Of a DNA stretch of 64,000 nucleotides, positions 12,801 through 23,100 are shown one piece after another; positions within the stretch are counted from its first letter, which is position 1, and the number at the start of each line of letters is the position of its first letter. The translations under genes were made by a program, and so were the position numbers. Location: positions 18,753,135 to 18,817,134 of the forward strand of contig NC_135255.1 in assembly GCF_964204865.1 (NCBI RefSeq). Reading direction: 5' to 3'. The notes beneath the pieces were generated by a model. The model was not told the origin of the DNA and ran no database searches. It saw only the letters and a program-made list of their open reading frames with translations. The stretch comes from Styela clava. Lineage: Eukaryota > Chordata > Ascidiacea > Stolidobranchia > Styelidae.

Positions 12801-13346
12801 GGGAATCAGCGGGAGACGAACGCATTCACCCTCAGTAAGAAGGTTAGCGTTGCGCTACACAGAAACAACAGTAACAAGAATATGTTTGTGTATTATGCTG
12901 GAAAAGCGGGACTTTCGGCTGACTTATCGGGACGGCGGGACAAAACGCTGAAAAGCGGGACGTATGGCAAGCCTACCTTAACTGGATAATCACTAATTTT
13001 TTTCTTCTATTTTGAGCGGTGGCGGGGATGTTTGTCTTTTTATGGCGGAGGATTCTTACAAAAAGATTCCTACTATTTTAAGAAAGACCGTGGTTCGGGA
13101 ACAGCTCACCATATTCCTTGCATTTCGAATTGGAAATAATCGAAACTCGTATTTTTACATAAATAATAACGTGCAAGTATCTCAATTCAATAACAGTCGT
13201 TAAAAATTGTCGGTCAACGATCCAGGGGGCGATTTTTAAACTTTGCCATGGACGCCATTTTACGTAGATATGCTACTGTACATCCGAACCTCTATAAATA
13301 ACTTACCGAGCAAGAATAAGGTGGAGCACGCTGAAGAAAATTCCAT
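6869..13346 (-). CDS. Single CUB-like domain type I membrane receptor (receptor 1), 6 exons
   Basis: Assembled by hand from splice sites: exons 13346-13307, 11012-10773, 9501-9268, 8702-8618, 8046-7938 and 7051-6869, all GT-AG, phases 1,1,1,2,0, total 296 residues. Residues 1-22 are a signal peptide (LFLLVILF core). Residues about 30-165 have eight cysteines and a CUB-like pattern: GIVRF near the first Cys, GTCYV, then FTWVYG and ETIEIHL strands. Residues about 178-199 are a transmembrane helix ending IMIIR. The 97-residue tail has eight tyrosines, including Y235QVP, Y258QVP and Y281AKP, each 23 residues from the next. Introns hold a MITE and other repeats. The product is predicted to be a cell-surface receptor with a phosphotyrosine-signalling tail. 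The ligand is unknown. The CUB assignment is by pattern and could be another beta-sandwich. Confidence 0.8.
7433..7872. mobile_element. hAT-type MITE, 440 bp, in last intron of receptor 1
   Basis: Ends CAGGGGTCGGCAACC and GGTTGCCGACCCCTG are flanked by a perfect 8-bp duplication GTCTAAGT at 7425-7432 and 7873-7880. Related copies are at 21307-21770 and 39423-39858. No transposase is encoded. Confidence 0.92.
8957..9155 (-). mobile_element. SINE-A, tail part only
   Basis: Matches the 3' body and tail of SINE-A (GATAGGATTTACATATTTAT, then CCGGTTACCAGACCATG). The tRNA head is missing, so it is a 5'-truncated copy. It lies in an intron of receptor 1. Confidence 0.7.
10093..10192 (+). mobile_element. 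tRNA-like SINE head, second family
   Basis: Carries an A-box TGGCCTAGTGG at 10099-10109 and a B-box GGTTTGAATCC at 10158-10168, but the 5' and 3' ends do not pair into an acceptor stem. It is therefore a tRNA-derived repeat head rather than a functional tRNA gene. It lies in an intron of receptor 1 and differs from SINE-A. Confidence 0.6.
11577..12145 (+). repeat. TTGGACACG repeat family, compound copy
   Basis: Several TTGGACACG...GGCCATAACGATC units lie in tandem, followed by a unit running from AAGTCGCTTTTCTCTTCG to GTCCATATATTTGAGCATAG, which then occurs a second time at about 11970-12140. Related copies are at 19460-19640, 38870-39145, 45040-45260 and 46190-46530. The internal TTGTTGTTC stretch is a variable microsatellite. 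No protein is recognised; it lies in intron 1 of receptor 1. Confidence 0.65.
12498..12975. mobile_element. hAT-like MITE with TAGGGTTACCATA ends, 478 bp
   Basis: Ends TAGGGTTACCATA and a matching inverted TATGGCAAGCCTA are flanked by a perfect 8-bp duplication CCTTAACT at 12490-12497 and 12976-12983. A longer relative lies at 36970-38073. It interrupts an older GGATAATCACTAA...GAGCGGTGGCGGGG repeat. Confidence 0.85.
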
Positions 13347-14410
13347 ATCGCCAAATCTGTGAGGCCAAGTTGAAAAAATGCGATAATAGATATCTTAACC
13401 TATAAATCTAGAAGCCAAAAGAGAATGCACATCTAGTTACCCGAAGCATAAATCGTTCTAGGCTTTTTGAACACAGGAATATTGAATTGGAAGTAATTTT
13501 TGCGAATTTAACATCGGGTTATAAGTTGCGATTGGTAACTTGCCATAACGGCCGACTATACCACGCCATATAATCTAAAATTTGAGTACTTAATTCTTAA
13601 ATTTTACCCAAGATGACTTAGTAATAGCGAGGAAAGTCACCCTCAAGCAACGAGTTTTTAATTCTGACCAGGTTGATCGTTCCCAGTGCCCCTCAGTAAT
13701 AACCACACTCTAACATTTTCCCATGATTTTACACTCGCCAATTTCATGAGAATTTTTTTATATTGGTCAATCGAAATACAAATTGAAATTGTTAGTTGGC
13801 CAGTTATTCGTTTCAGATGCACACGCTTCCTCTCGCACATAATTATCCCCAGTGGATTCGTACTCACTCGGGATAATCAGAGATGAGTTGGCAATCGTAT
13901 TTCTAACGCTTAGTACGACGCACAACAACGCCGAGCCAATGAATTGGTAAACTAACAATTTTAAAACCTGACATGAACCGCGGTTCGCTATATCCTCTCC
14001 CCCATTCGGGTATAACAGGAAAACTCAAACATTGCGAAATTAATACTACCTGAAACTTGGCCAGCCATCCACTTTTAAAATGTTCCCACGTGTAGCATTC
14101 CCGAATGCCCTGCTATTCGTCCGCGAGCTGAATAATAATCTCGCACAATGAATAACAGGTGTCCGTTTGTGAATCAGCGAGTCTGTTTTCCTAGTGAAAC
14201 GCTGTTGTTTTCAAATGATTAAGAAATCAGAGCGATATAATAAATAAACTTCGTGCTGCGTCGTGGTATATTGCGTATCATACGCACGCTGTCTGCTGTA
14301 TGCGGTGACGACATATATTTCTCGTCACCACCTTAGTTATCTGTGTCGGCGTGCTCCCCAGCTTTTCACTTGGAGAGCGGGTGCTTTTTAGGCACTCCCG
14401 TATGAAAACC
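13347..14410. other. Region upstream of receptor 1
   Basis: No repeat ends or coding exons recognised. It should contain the promoter and 5' leader of the minus-strand receptor gene, but I cannot point to a core promoter element. Confidence 0.3.
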
Positions 14411-14846
14411 ACTGATCTATAAGTAGGGGAAGGTGGGGCACGTTGGGACATGGGGAACAGTGGAAAATCAGCTCTCACGCTGATACTATATCCACAATCC
14501 TGTCCGTGGTTCGATGTTTCATTCCGCCCTTCGGTGAGTTACAACGTCCCCGCGAACGGACAAAGGACGGGTAGAGCGGCGCAAGCTATGAGGTGAAATT
14601 GGTTTTGGGGGGTTGAAACTAAAATTTTACAGTTCCAGCTTTTCTTTTTTCTATTTTAGCCTTTCCAACCTGACAAACCACCGTCTGGTATTTTTCAGCT
14701 TTAGTCCACTCTAAAATATTCATAACGTTGGCGCGTTGATGTGCCTTCCGAATTTCGCCGTGGGATGGTCTGAAAATATTTGTTTCTTATGGGGAACAAT
14801 GGACTGGGGTTCAGTGGGACATGCCCTACAGGGCAAAATTCTAGAG

Positions 14847-17374
14847 CAGGGGTTCTCAAACTTTTGGTGTTGCGGAGCCCTTGAAAGGTTGAATATTATT
14901 CGCGGAGCCCCAAAATAAATGTTAAAATTGTTACTTTCAGATTAATATTCCTGAGCAAGTTAAAAGTACTTTACTTATTTTAAATGCTGAACCCTTTTTA
15001 ATAGGGTTAACACAAGTCATATTGAATCTAAATTTCAAACATAAATTATATATCGTCACGCTAATAACCGATTTGCGTAAGTCAATTTTGGCGATCTTGA
15101 GTTTTTTATAAAATAGGTATTTATGTAATGCTGCGCACCTGTCTGTTAACTCAGATTTTATTTTGAGAATTTCGAAACCAATAAAAATAGAGATTATGAC
15201 ATGCACATTTGTGCAATTGTTTCGTCATAATGAATTATCATTGTTCGCGCAGGAGTATTGTGACGCCACAAAGGCAAAATAACCTCGGCGAGGTATTTTC
15301 GAGTTTTTGCATCTCGGATTCTAGCTTAGCGCGTATTAATTTGAATTTATACTACAGTATAGGAAGACGTGCACTTGCGATATTCACTGTCCGAGTCCAA
15401 TTCACCTTGGTTGGTTTTTATATTGGGTGCATTGCTGTTTTATTCTTTATATTTAATCTTAGTCTTATTTCGATGGGTGTGCAGAACGTGTTATATTGAT
15501 GAAATATATATTTTTAAACATGAAAAATAATGTAATTGAAACTGATTAGCTATTTTGGGGATTACGCATTGTAGATACTAAGAATTACATTCGTTTTTGG
15601 AATGTTTAGTTTTCAGGACTGGTGCATATAGTAAAGTTGCAAAATTGCGTATGTCCCCAAGTCATAGACACATTCCTGGCTAAGTCACACAGCGCCATTA
15701 TGACGTCACTTAACTGCGTCATACAAATTAACGTAAATTCGGCTACGATCAAAAAATTGAACCATGGCAAATTATTGACTCTCAATGGCATAACAATATC
15801 ATTAGGAAGTTTTTTACGTTTTTCTCAAAACTGCTAAAAATGACTTACGCAATTCGGTTATTAGCGTGACGTTATACTAAAGCTGTAAATTTGACACTTG
15901 ACCAACATATTGATAAATTAGGGGGCGAATCTTTTCCCTTTTGACATTGAAAGACTTAAAAGGCCGCTAATAACGTGCGCGATATCATTTTGTTACAATC
16001 GCCGATTTTTTTCGTCAGCATGGCGTGTTTTTGAACCTTTAAACATCTTTACGCCGGTGTTTATTCTCCCTAAATCAAAAATTTCCCTCGGCATATACAT
16101 GTATTGTTACACAATGACGACGTTAATTGCTTTTTGTTCTCGTGGGGAAGTATGAGTTTAATGTGAAAAACATGTTACCATATTATAGTCATCGGCGATG
16201 AAAGGCTAAAAATAATAATTACCGGTAATAAAGAGGTAAATCCGCAACTCAAATTTCTTAATTGAAAAACGCCTTCTAAAATATTAAAACTGAAACTTAA
16301 AATGGAAGATCACACGTTTCGTTTTCAGCAGACTCACCTCAGATTGAAAACGCTTTTATAGACATTGTAAATCATAAAATTTGGTGTTATGTTAGGTTTT
16401 CATCGTAGTAACTGCGAAATCGAAACACAGTCAATTGTGAGCGCGATCCGCGATGTACCTTTTTTCATTCTGAAACTACCGACAGAGCCGAATGCCGAAT
16501 GCCGATATCTTGCTTAAAAATAATCTCAAGTGCAAAAGAACAAATCAAGTTTGACAAATCCCAAGATCGCAAAAATACGACTCCAATTTATTTATAGTTG
16601 GCAGTTTATCACATATTTTATGTTATTTTGGAATAGTATTCTTTCATTTTACTTTAGTAATCCTAATAGTAATCTCGAACCAAACGTGAGTAACGATGAG
16701 CACAATTACATGATAACAACGAGACACGTTAAATGCTTGCATCGGTCGGTGGCAGTTTATCACATATTTTATGTTATTTTGGAATAGTATTCTTTCATTT
16801 TACTTTAGTAATCCTAATAGTAATCTCGAACCAAACGTGAGTAACGATGAGCACAATTACATGATAACAACGAGACACGTTAAATGCTTGCATCGGTCGG
16901 TGGCAGTTTATCACATATTTTATGTTATTTTGGAATAGTATTCTTTCATTTTACTTTAGTAATCCTAATAGTAATCTCGAACCAAACGTGAGTAACGATG
17001 AGCACAATTACATGATAACAACGAGACACGTTAAATGCTCGCATCGGTCATGGATTGAATATTTTACGCAACAGAAATCTCGTTATCCGTTTTTTTAATC
17101 GCGAAGAATGTTGCGCGGAAATTTCCGATTCCAATTTTAAACCACCTGCCTCTTAAGAATCCTGGCTGCGCTCCTGCTTATAAATAATGTCATTTTTTAA
17201 TTCCGCCTCTTTACCATATTTCGAGGCTATATTGTTGTCAGATTTTATCAATGCTGTTATTGCTTCTTTGAACAGTTACAAAATTTTGAGTCAGTATTCT
17301 GAAGAGTTCGCGGAGCCCCTGGGTTTCTCTCGCGGAGCCCTGGGGCTCCGTACGGAGCACTTTGAGAACCTATG
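14847..17374. mobile_element. hAT-type non-autonomous element, 2528 bp
   Basis: Ends CAGGGGTTCTCAAACTTT and CTTTGAGAACCTATG, with GCGGAGCCC motifs just inside both, are flanked by a perfect 8-bp duplication TTCTAGAG at 14839-14846 and 17375-17382. It is long enough to have carried a transposase, but no frame over about 100 residues exists and none looks like one. It holds the triple repeat at 16600-17049. Confidence 0.9.
16600..17049. repeat. Tandem repeat, 3 copies of 151 bp
   Basis: GCAGTTTATCACATATTT begins at 16601, 16752 and 16903. The three units are almost identical through CGTTAAATGC and CATCGGTC, so the amplification is recent. It lies wholly inside the hAT element. Confidence 0.95.
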
Positions 17375-17915
17375 TTCTAGAGTGTTTGATACAATAAGTG
17401 CTTAGAGACCTAGAGATGCGTTATATTTTGTGTAATATTATGGTTTCTTTCGACCCATGGCCCAATATGGAATACATTCGAGAATCAATAATATTTTCAG
17501 ATTTAGATTCGAGGAAGGAAATAATCAAATTTGTTTGTCAAAATATCTGAACTATTTCAGTTGAACATTGATTTTGAAAATATTAAATCTTCAAATTTGA
17601 AGTCTCCCCGTTCTTTAGACGATTATGCTGATTAATTACCTATTTTTAAGGGCATACTTCGTTTAATTTTGACAGACTGACCCACTGTGCTCCAGGGTCT
17701 GTCCGAATGTGCCCCACAATTGGGGTTCAGTGGGACACTTGACAGACGTTTTTCAAAGTATTTTGGTAGTAAGATGTGTGTCGCAAGGGAATTTCTTAGT
17801 CGCTGAATAAAAACTACATTTACCCCTTTATGCGTTAGTCCCGCCAACCTAAGTGATATGCAGAATTAACGGCTCAAAATATGCAAAAGAAAAGAAGTGT
17901 TCCGACCCTCCCCTA

Positions 17916-20161
17916 TACAACAGAAACTTGACAATCATTCATACGAGATAGCGATCGAAGACCGCAGACTTATCGATCTAGCGGCGTGTATCCTCGCTCT
18001 GACTCAATAGCGACACCGTGTGTCCCATCACTAATTAATTAATAACTCGCTAATTATACGACATAATTCATCCAAAATCAATAGGCTTCTGGTCCGAGAT
18101 ATGATGAATGCACGTGCAGAATTTGGAGCTTTGGCTTTCGTGAAATATCGCGTAACATACGAAAGTGTCTAACAGACAAACAAATACCTATCAACATACT
18201 TACCGATCGAGATCGATAATTAATAATGCAGCGATTTCCAGCCCTTCCATTAAACTCCTTAATCTATTTTGGAACCATTTATTTCTCCCTCCTTATGCAT
18301 AAAAACTACATCAATGTACTCCCACTTTTGAGTGCTCCCGAAGTATGTGCACCAAGATGACGCACAACCCCGAACTTAAACCGGGTACACATACTATGTT
18401 CAAGTTGTGCGCCATTCGGGAGCTCCCACTTTCGTACAGTTTTAGTTTATAATGTGTGCATAACTGAGTATTATAGTAACAAAAAAGAACATTAGAAATA
18501 TTACAGAAAATAAAAGACAAAAATTCCTCCTTAGGGAAAAATTCCCACCCTGCTTAGCAAATGTAGATATTGGTGTGAATTGCATAAATACTATCAGCAC
18601 TCGGACAAATATTCTTTGTTTGACACTATTGTTCGCAACATCATTAAGATGCCGCATCTTCTTAAAATTTCTCAATCATCACCCATCTTGGACTATTATG
18701 GGCGAGAGGATTGTTGGACTCCTGGCCATTGTAGGGCGGTTTATGTAACAGCTGGTCAGTCACAGTCGCTCCACTAACATCTCATCCTGTTACCAGTCCA
18801 TGTTGGGTATGGGATTAGTTAGCCAGTTATTTGTTTCATATGCATGGACTTGATGGTGGAGGAAGCCGCAACCGACCAGCAGCTACCTGAACCACCCTAC
18901 GAAGCGAGGAATCCAGCCAATATTCAATGTACAGGCTGACACAAAAAAACAGAACCCAGGTCTTATGGCACAATATATTCTAAAGATATCATAACTTTTG
19001 TGCATATCGTCTTAGACTACTGAAACTTTTGGGCACAATCATACACAAAGTTCAAGTGTTGAATAAGTTTTCTTAATTTTATTAAAATTAAAATGTTTAT
19101 TTATTCCATTTTTATGGGTCCAGTACCAATATACTACCCAATATTTTGATATTGAAATCTGTTATAAAGAGAAATAGGCTGTCTTATCATTTTCCCTTTC
19201 TCCCTTCGAGATGGATATGATGACTATTATATTATAATGTCATCAAGAGAGCAAAGCTCAAATATACCGAATGGAGGTCCGTAAACTAATTGCAGTGCTG
19301 GTAGCCTACGTGACTAGTACAGAAATGAGTCTGAGCCCCCAGCAAAATCAATACGGAGGACAGCTTTGGCATCGATCTTCACACTCGGCGAAATGAAACA
19401 CTCGGTGTTTCCATGAATAAAAATAAAGCAGCCAAATTTCGGATAAAATATTAGACCTCGTAGGAAATTTAGAAATAAATAAAAGTATTAACCGCTTAGC
19501 GACAACAATCATCAATCTTTGAAAATTTCTGAGACAAATGATCCAGTAATTAAAGAGAGAAGAGATTTTTCACAAAAACAAGAAGAAGAATATTAACAAC
19601 AACTAGAATAACAAAATATCCATCGGTCCACTTTGTGTCCAAAGAAAGTGCTGTTCAATTAAATTTAAGAAACTGTGGTAATAAGAAATTCAACCGACAG
19701 GAAAGAGAACAAAGGGAGAGAGAGGGAGTTTGTTTCATTTTGTCAAACCAAAAAAACAATATTTGCATGCATATATAAATATCAAATAAACAGATGTTTT
19801 CGGGGTACTCCCGAAGTATGTGAACCAAGATGGCGGAAACCGTAACGTAGTATGTTTACCAGGTTAGGGTTAGGCCATAATTTCAGGCACAAATACTACG
19901 GAAATTACTTGGCTCGTCCCCGAACTCATAATAGAACTAAAATAAGGAAAATTGGAATAAAAATATGGCCTAACCCTAACACATACTACGTTCTGGTGTC
20001 CGCCATCCTTGTTTACATACTTTGGGAGTACTGTTTTCGGTACATGACTGGGAGGCAACATTAAAACCTTTGGGGGTCATCAGAGTCAGTTGCCACTCGA
20101 TAGTCAATTGCCACCCAATGTGGCTGCGTGGGCGCAAGTTTAAAATATCAATATCCATTTC
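17916..20161. other. Intergenic, repeats only
   Basis: Contains a GATGGCG-type palindromic fragment (18322-18440), two facing SINE-A pieces (18699-18764 plus; 18778-18920 minus) and a TTGGACACG-family copy in minus orientation (19460-19640). A further palindromic element lies at 19803-20035. No gene is recognised between the two receptor genes. Confidence 0.5.
19803..20035. mobile_element. Palindromic MITE with CTCCCGAAGTATGTG / CCGCCATC ends
   Basis: Starts GTACTCCCGAAGTATGTG...AAGATGGCGG and ends in the near-inverse CCGCCATCCTTGTTTACAT...GGGAGTAC. The interior repeats TTAGGGTTAGGCC and its inverse GGCCTAACCCTAA, so the whole can fold into one long hairpin. Related copies are at 5190-5450 (fragments), 18322-18440, 20818-21050, 25529-25636, 26278-26515 and 31966-32175. 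Confidence 0.8.
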
Positions 20162-23100
20162 TCATAAAGAGTACAATTCATTGACTACTATTTGTCGTTC
20201 GCTGCTCATAGGAAGATCATGATCTCTGCTAGGCCGTTGCATTGCACTGTAAACTGTGATCGCATCAGGTTGGTCATCTTTCACTTCTTCGACTTGAACT
20301 AAATCTTGACCCCTTTCTCCAAAAAGTATTGTTTTTATCAGTCCTTTTCGATGCATTCTGAGAAAGAATTTATATTAGTAGATATTCTAGTACAGTATTC
20401 CCCAACTTATGGGTCATGACTGGGTCAGCTGAACGTTTTTTTGGGTGGCTTTAACACCCCCCCCCCCTCCCCTCTTTAAAATTAAAAAAAATTTGATATC
20501 ATACATAGCAATTTTTCGTGACGCCCAGACCCGCTAGCTCAGGGGTGGACAAGATTTTTGGACAAGGGGCTGAAAATTTAGCCAACATAGACTGGTGGGC
20601 CTTGTAAGTGTGACGTAAATAGTTATGAACGATATACTGTATTACACATATTGTCACAAAAGCAAAAGCGGAAAACAATTAATCTTGTGTTGAAACTAAA
20701 CTTAATCACAATCTCAATTAATTCCTCCAGTCTTTTCAGCTAAAACATCAAAAATTGATTTTAGTTTGGTTGTGGCAGCATCAGGCGGGCCAGGTGGGAT
20801 CACCCAACGAGTCGGATTTGGCCGAGTATGCGAACCAAGATGGCGGACATCGGAATGTAATATGTGTACTAGGTTAGGGTTAGGCCATAATTTTAGGTAT
20901 AAATACTACGGGAGGCTCTTGGCTAGTCTTCAAACTGATAATAGGACTAAAATAAGGAAAATTGGAAAGAAATTATCGCCTGACCCTAACCTGTTACCCA
21001 TGTTACGTTCCGATGTCCGCCATCTTGGTTCGCATACTTCGGGAGCACCAAAATGACTTACTTATACAGTCGCCCATAGTTTTTTTTTCCGGAGATACTG
21101 GTCCAGGTCTGGTTATAGAAATAGGTAACTATTTGATCGCAACGTTTGTTTGGACTAGCAGTAATAATCATAAAACAGTGGACCATGGTCTCTCATTTAG
21201 ATACCAGTGCAGTATAGGTATATAATAGGCTACTAGCTAATCAGTTAATTGTCCCATTTGTATGGACTTGCAGTAATAATCATTTAGAAAGGAATTTACC
21301 TGAGACCAGGGGTCGGCAAACTACGTACCGCGGGTCAGATCCGGCCCGCGGAACAATATAATCCGGCCTGCGACGCTTCACTGAATTATAATAACAAAAC
21401 TGTATTGACGATTATATTCTTTACATAACAGAATTTGCTTTGGAACACTAAATTATATTACAACCTAACAAGTATATAATTCACAATCACTCGTTTAATG
21501 AGCCTATAAATTGAATATAAATAGACAAATGGCAACAGAACGTAAAAAAGTTGATGCTGAGTGAAATTGGTTTAATGGCGCAGAAAATATTCAAATGATC
21601 AGTCTTCACGCGCTGCTTGAAATTTAACTGGAATCTGTGTGAAAAAAATGTGATTCATTTTCCCATCCCCTCGGTTTTTAACTTTCTAAAAATATGCGCG
21701 ACCCGCCAATGACTTGCAAGTTGCAACCTTTAATTTTGGCCCGCGAATGACAAAAGTTTGCCGAGCCGTGCTTTAGACACACAGAGTCGAAACAAACCAA
21801 CATATAAGATATAAGAGGCATATGGCAACTAAATCAATAATTAACTTTCGTTACGGCGCTTATTCAGTCTTCCAATTAAAACAAACCCTTATACAAACAA
21901 GCATTTATGATATGTCAGTGGGAGATACTATTATTTCTAATAAACAATATTCCAGGTTCGGCATTGCCCAATCTATTATACCCCTGGTGAGGTGGAAGGG
22001 AATGAGATTCAAACCAGAGATTTGTAATCAGTAATGCTACCTAACCTTTCCGTTTCATTATACTTCCGTACGTTGCCTGACAGAGACAATAAAACAAGGT
22101 TATTTATCTGATGTTTGTCTTGCCATGTTTTAAATGAGTTTACACTTCTAATAGACACCCTAGTCCCTAACGCATTTTGTACGGCCCTATGCTCGTTGAG
22201 AAAATTGTGAAATTTCTTACAACTACTGGTACCTACAAAATTTCGCCATATAAAATTTTAACCAACATATAATAATATGATCTTCTGAGAAAAAATAAGT
22301 ACTTTTCTCAATGCAACCCTCTGCAAAAAATTTTCGGGGCCCTTTTCTAATAATTTTATTCTCTCACCTGAAAAGCAAGAAGCCCAGTATGATAAATGAG
22401 ATCAGAAGTAAGACTCCGAGCACAACAACAACTCCAACCTCAACACCAGGTCCAGTTTGTTTTTCTGTATATGGAGTATTTTCTGTTGTCGATATCGTAG
22501 ATACACCTAAAAAAATCAGGATTAGGGGTCACGTTTCAATAAAGGGGAGGATTTCATGTACTGGTTAAAGAATTGCAGAAAGCCACTAACTGACGAGGAT
22601 ATGTTGGCATCGCAGTTAATATCGGTTTAGAGCCCCATGACCCCTCTTCCCCCAGGCTGAAATAAATTGAATAAGCAATGCCGGCTGGGACTCTTGTAAG
22701 GGTTTTGTTTGAAGAAAATGAAATGAATGAGTGCCACACAGTATAAAAAATAAAAATGTATGTACCTAGTCAATTATACCTATATACTGGGGAGTAGCCA
22801 GGAACTTTTTAAGGGGGAAGGTGAGAGGCAGGTTCTGAAATCTCTAATTACCGAGTTAGCTAGTGGAAATTGTTGGTTTTAAAAAGTTTTGAGGGTCTAA
22901 GAAGCGTTTTTAGCAATTGCTATCTATGACACAGAAAACTGCTTTTATTCATATTTAAAAGGTGGGGGGGGGGGGGGGTCCGAACTGCGTATGGCTGCAA
23001 TCCCCCTTCCCTGGGTACGCTCATGCCTATATATCAATCATCTCGGGCATTCCTGCATTATCCATTTATGATAAAAAAAATGAATATACCTGGAAATATT

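Larger units (their letters stand above)
14425..17915. mobile_element. Outer element with GGGGAAGGTGGGGCAC end, split by a hAT insertion
   Basis: TAGGGGAAGGTGGGGCAC near 14427 and CCGACCCTCCCCTA near 17904 look like the opposed ends of one element with a possible TA duplication. GTTCAGTGGGACA occurs near both sides of the inner hAT (about 14810 and 17725), consistent with internal repeats of the outer element. The ends are imperfect, so this is tentative. Confidence 0.5.

Noticed and set aside
16600..17049. CRISPR-like array
   Set aside because: The units are 151-bp contiguous tandem copies with no unique spacers, in animal DNA.
19860..19990. Telomere-like TTAGGGTTAG phrases
   Set aside because: They occur once or twice inside palindromic MITEs and are not tandem arrays.
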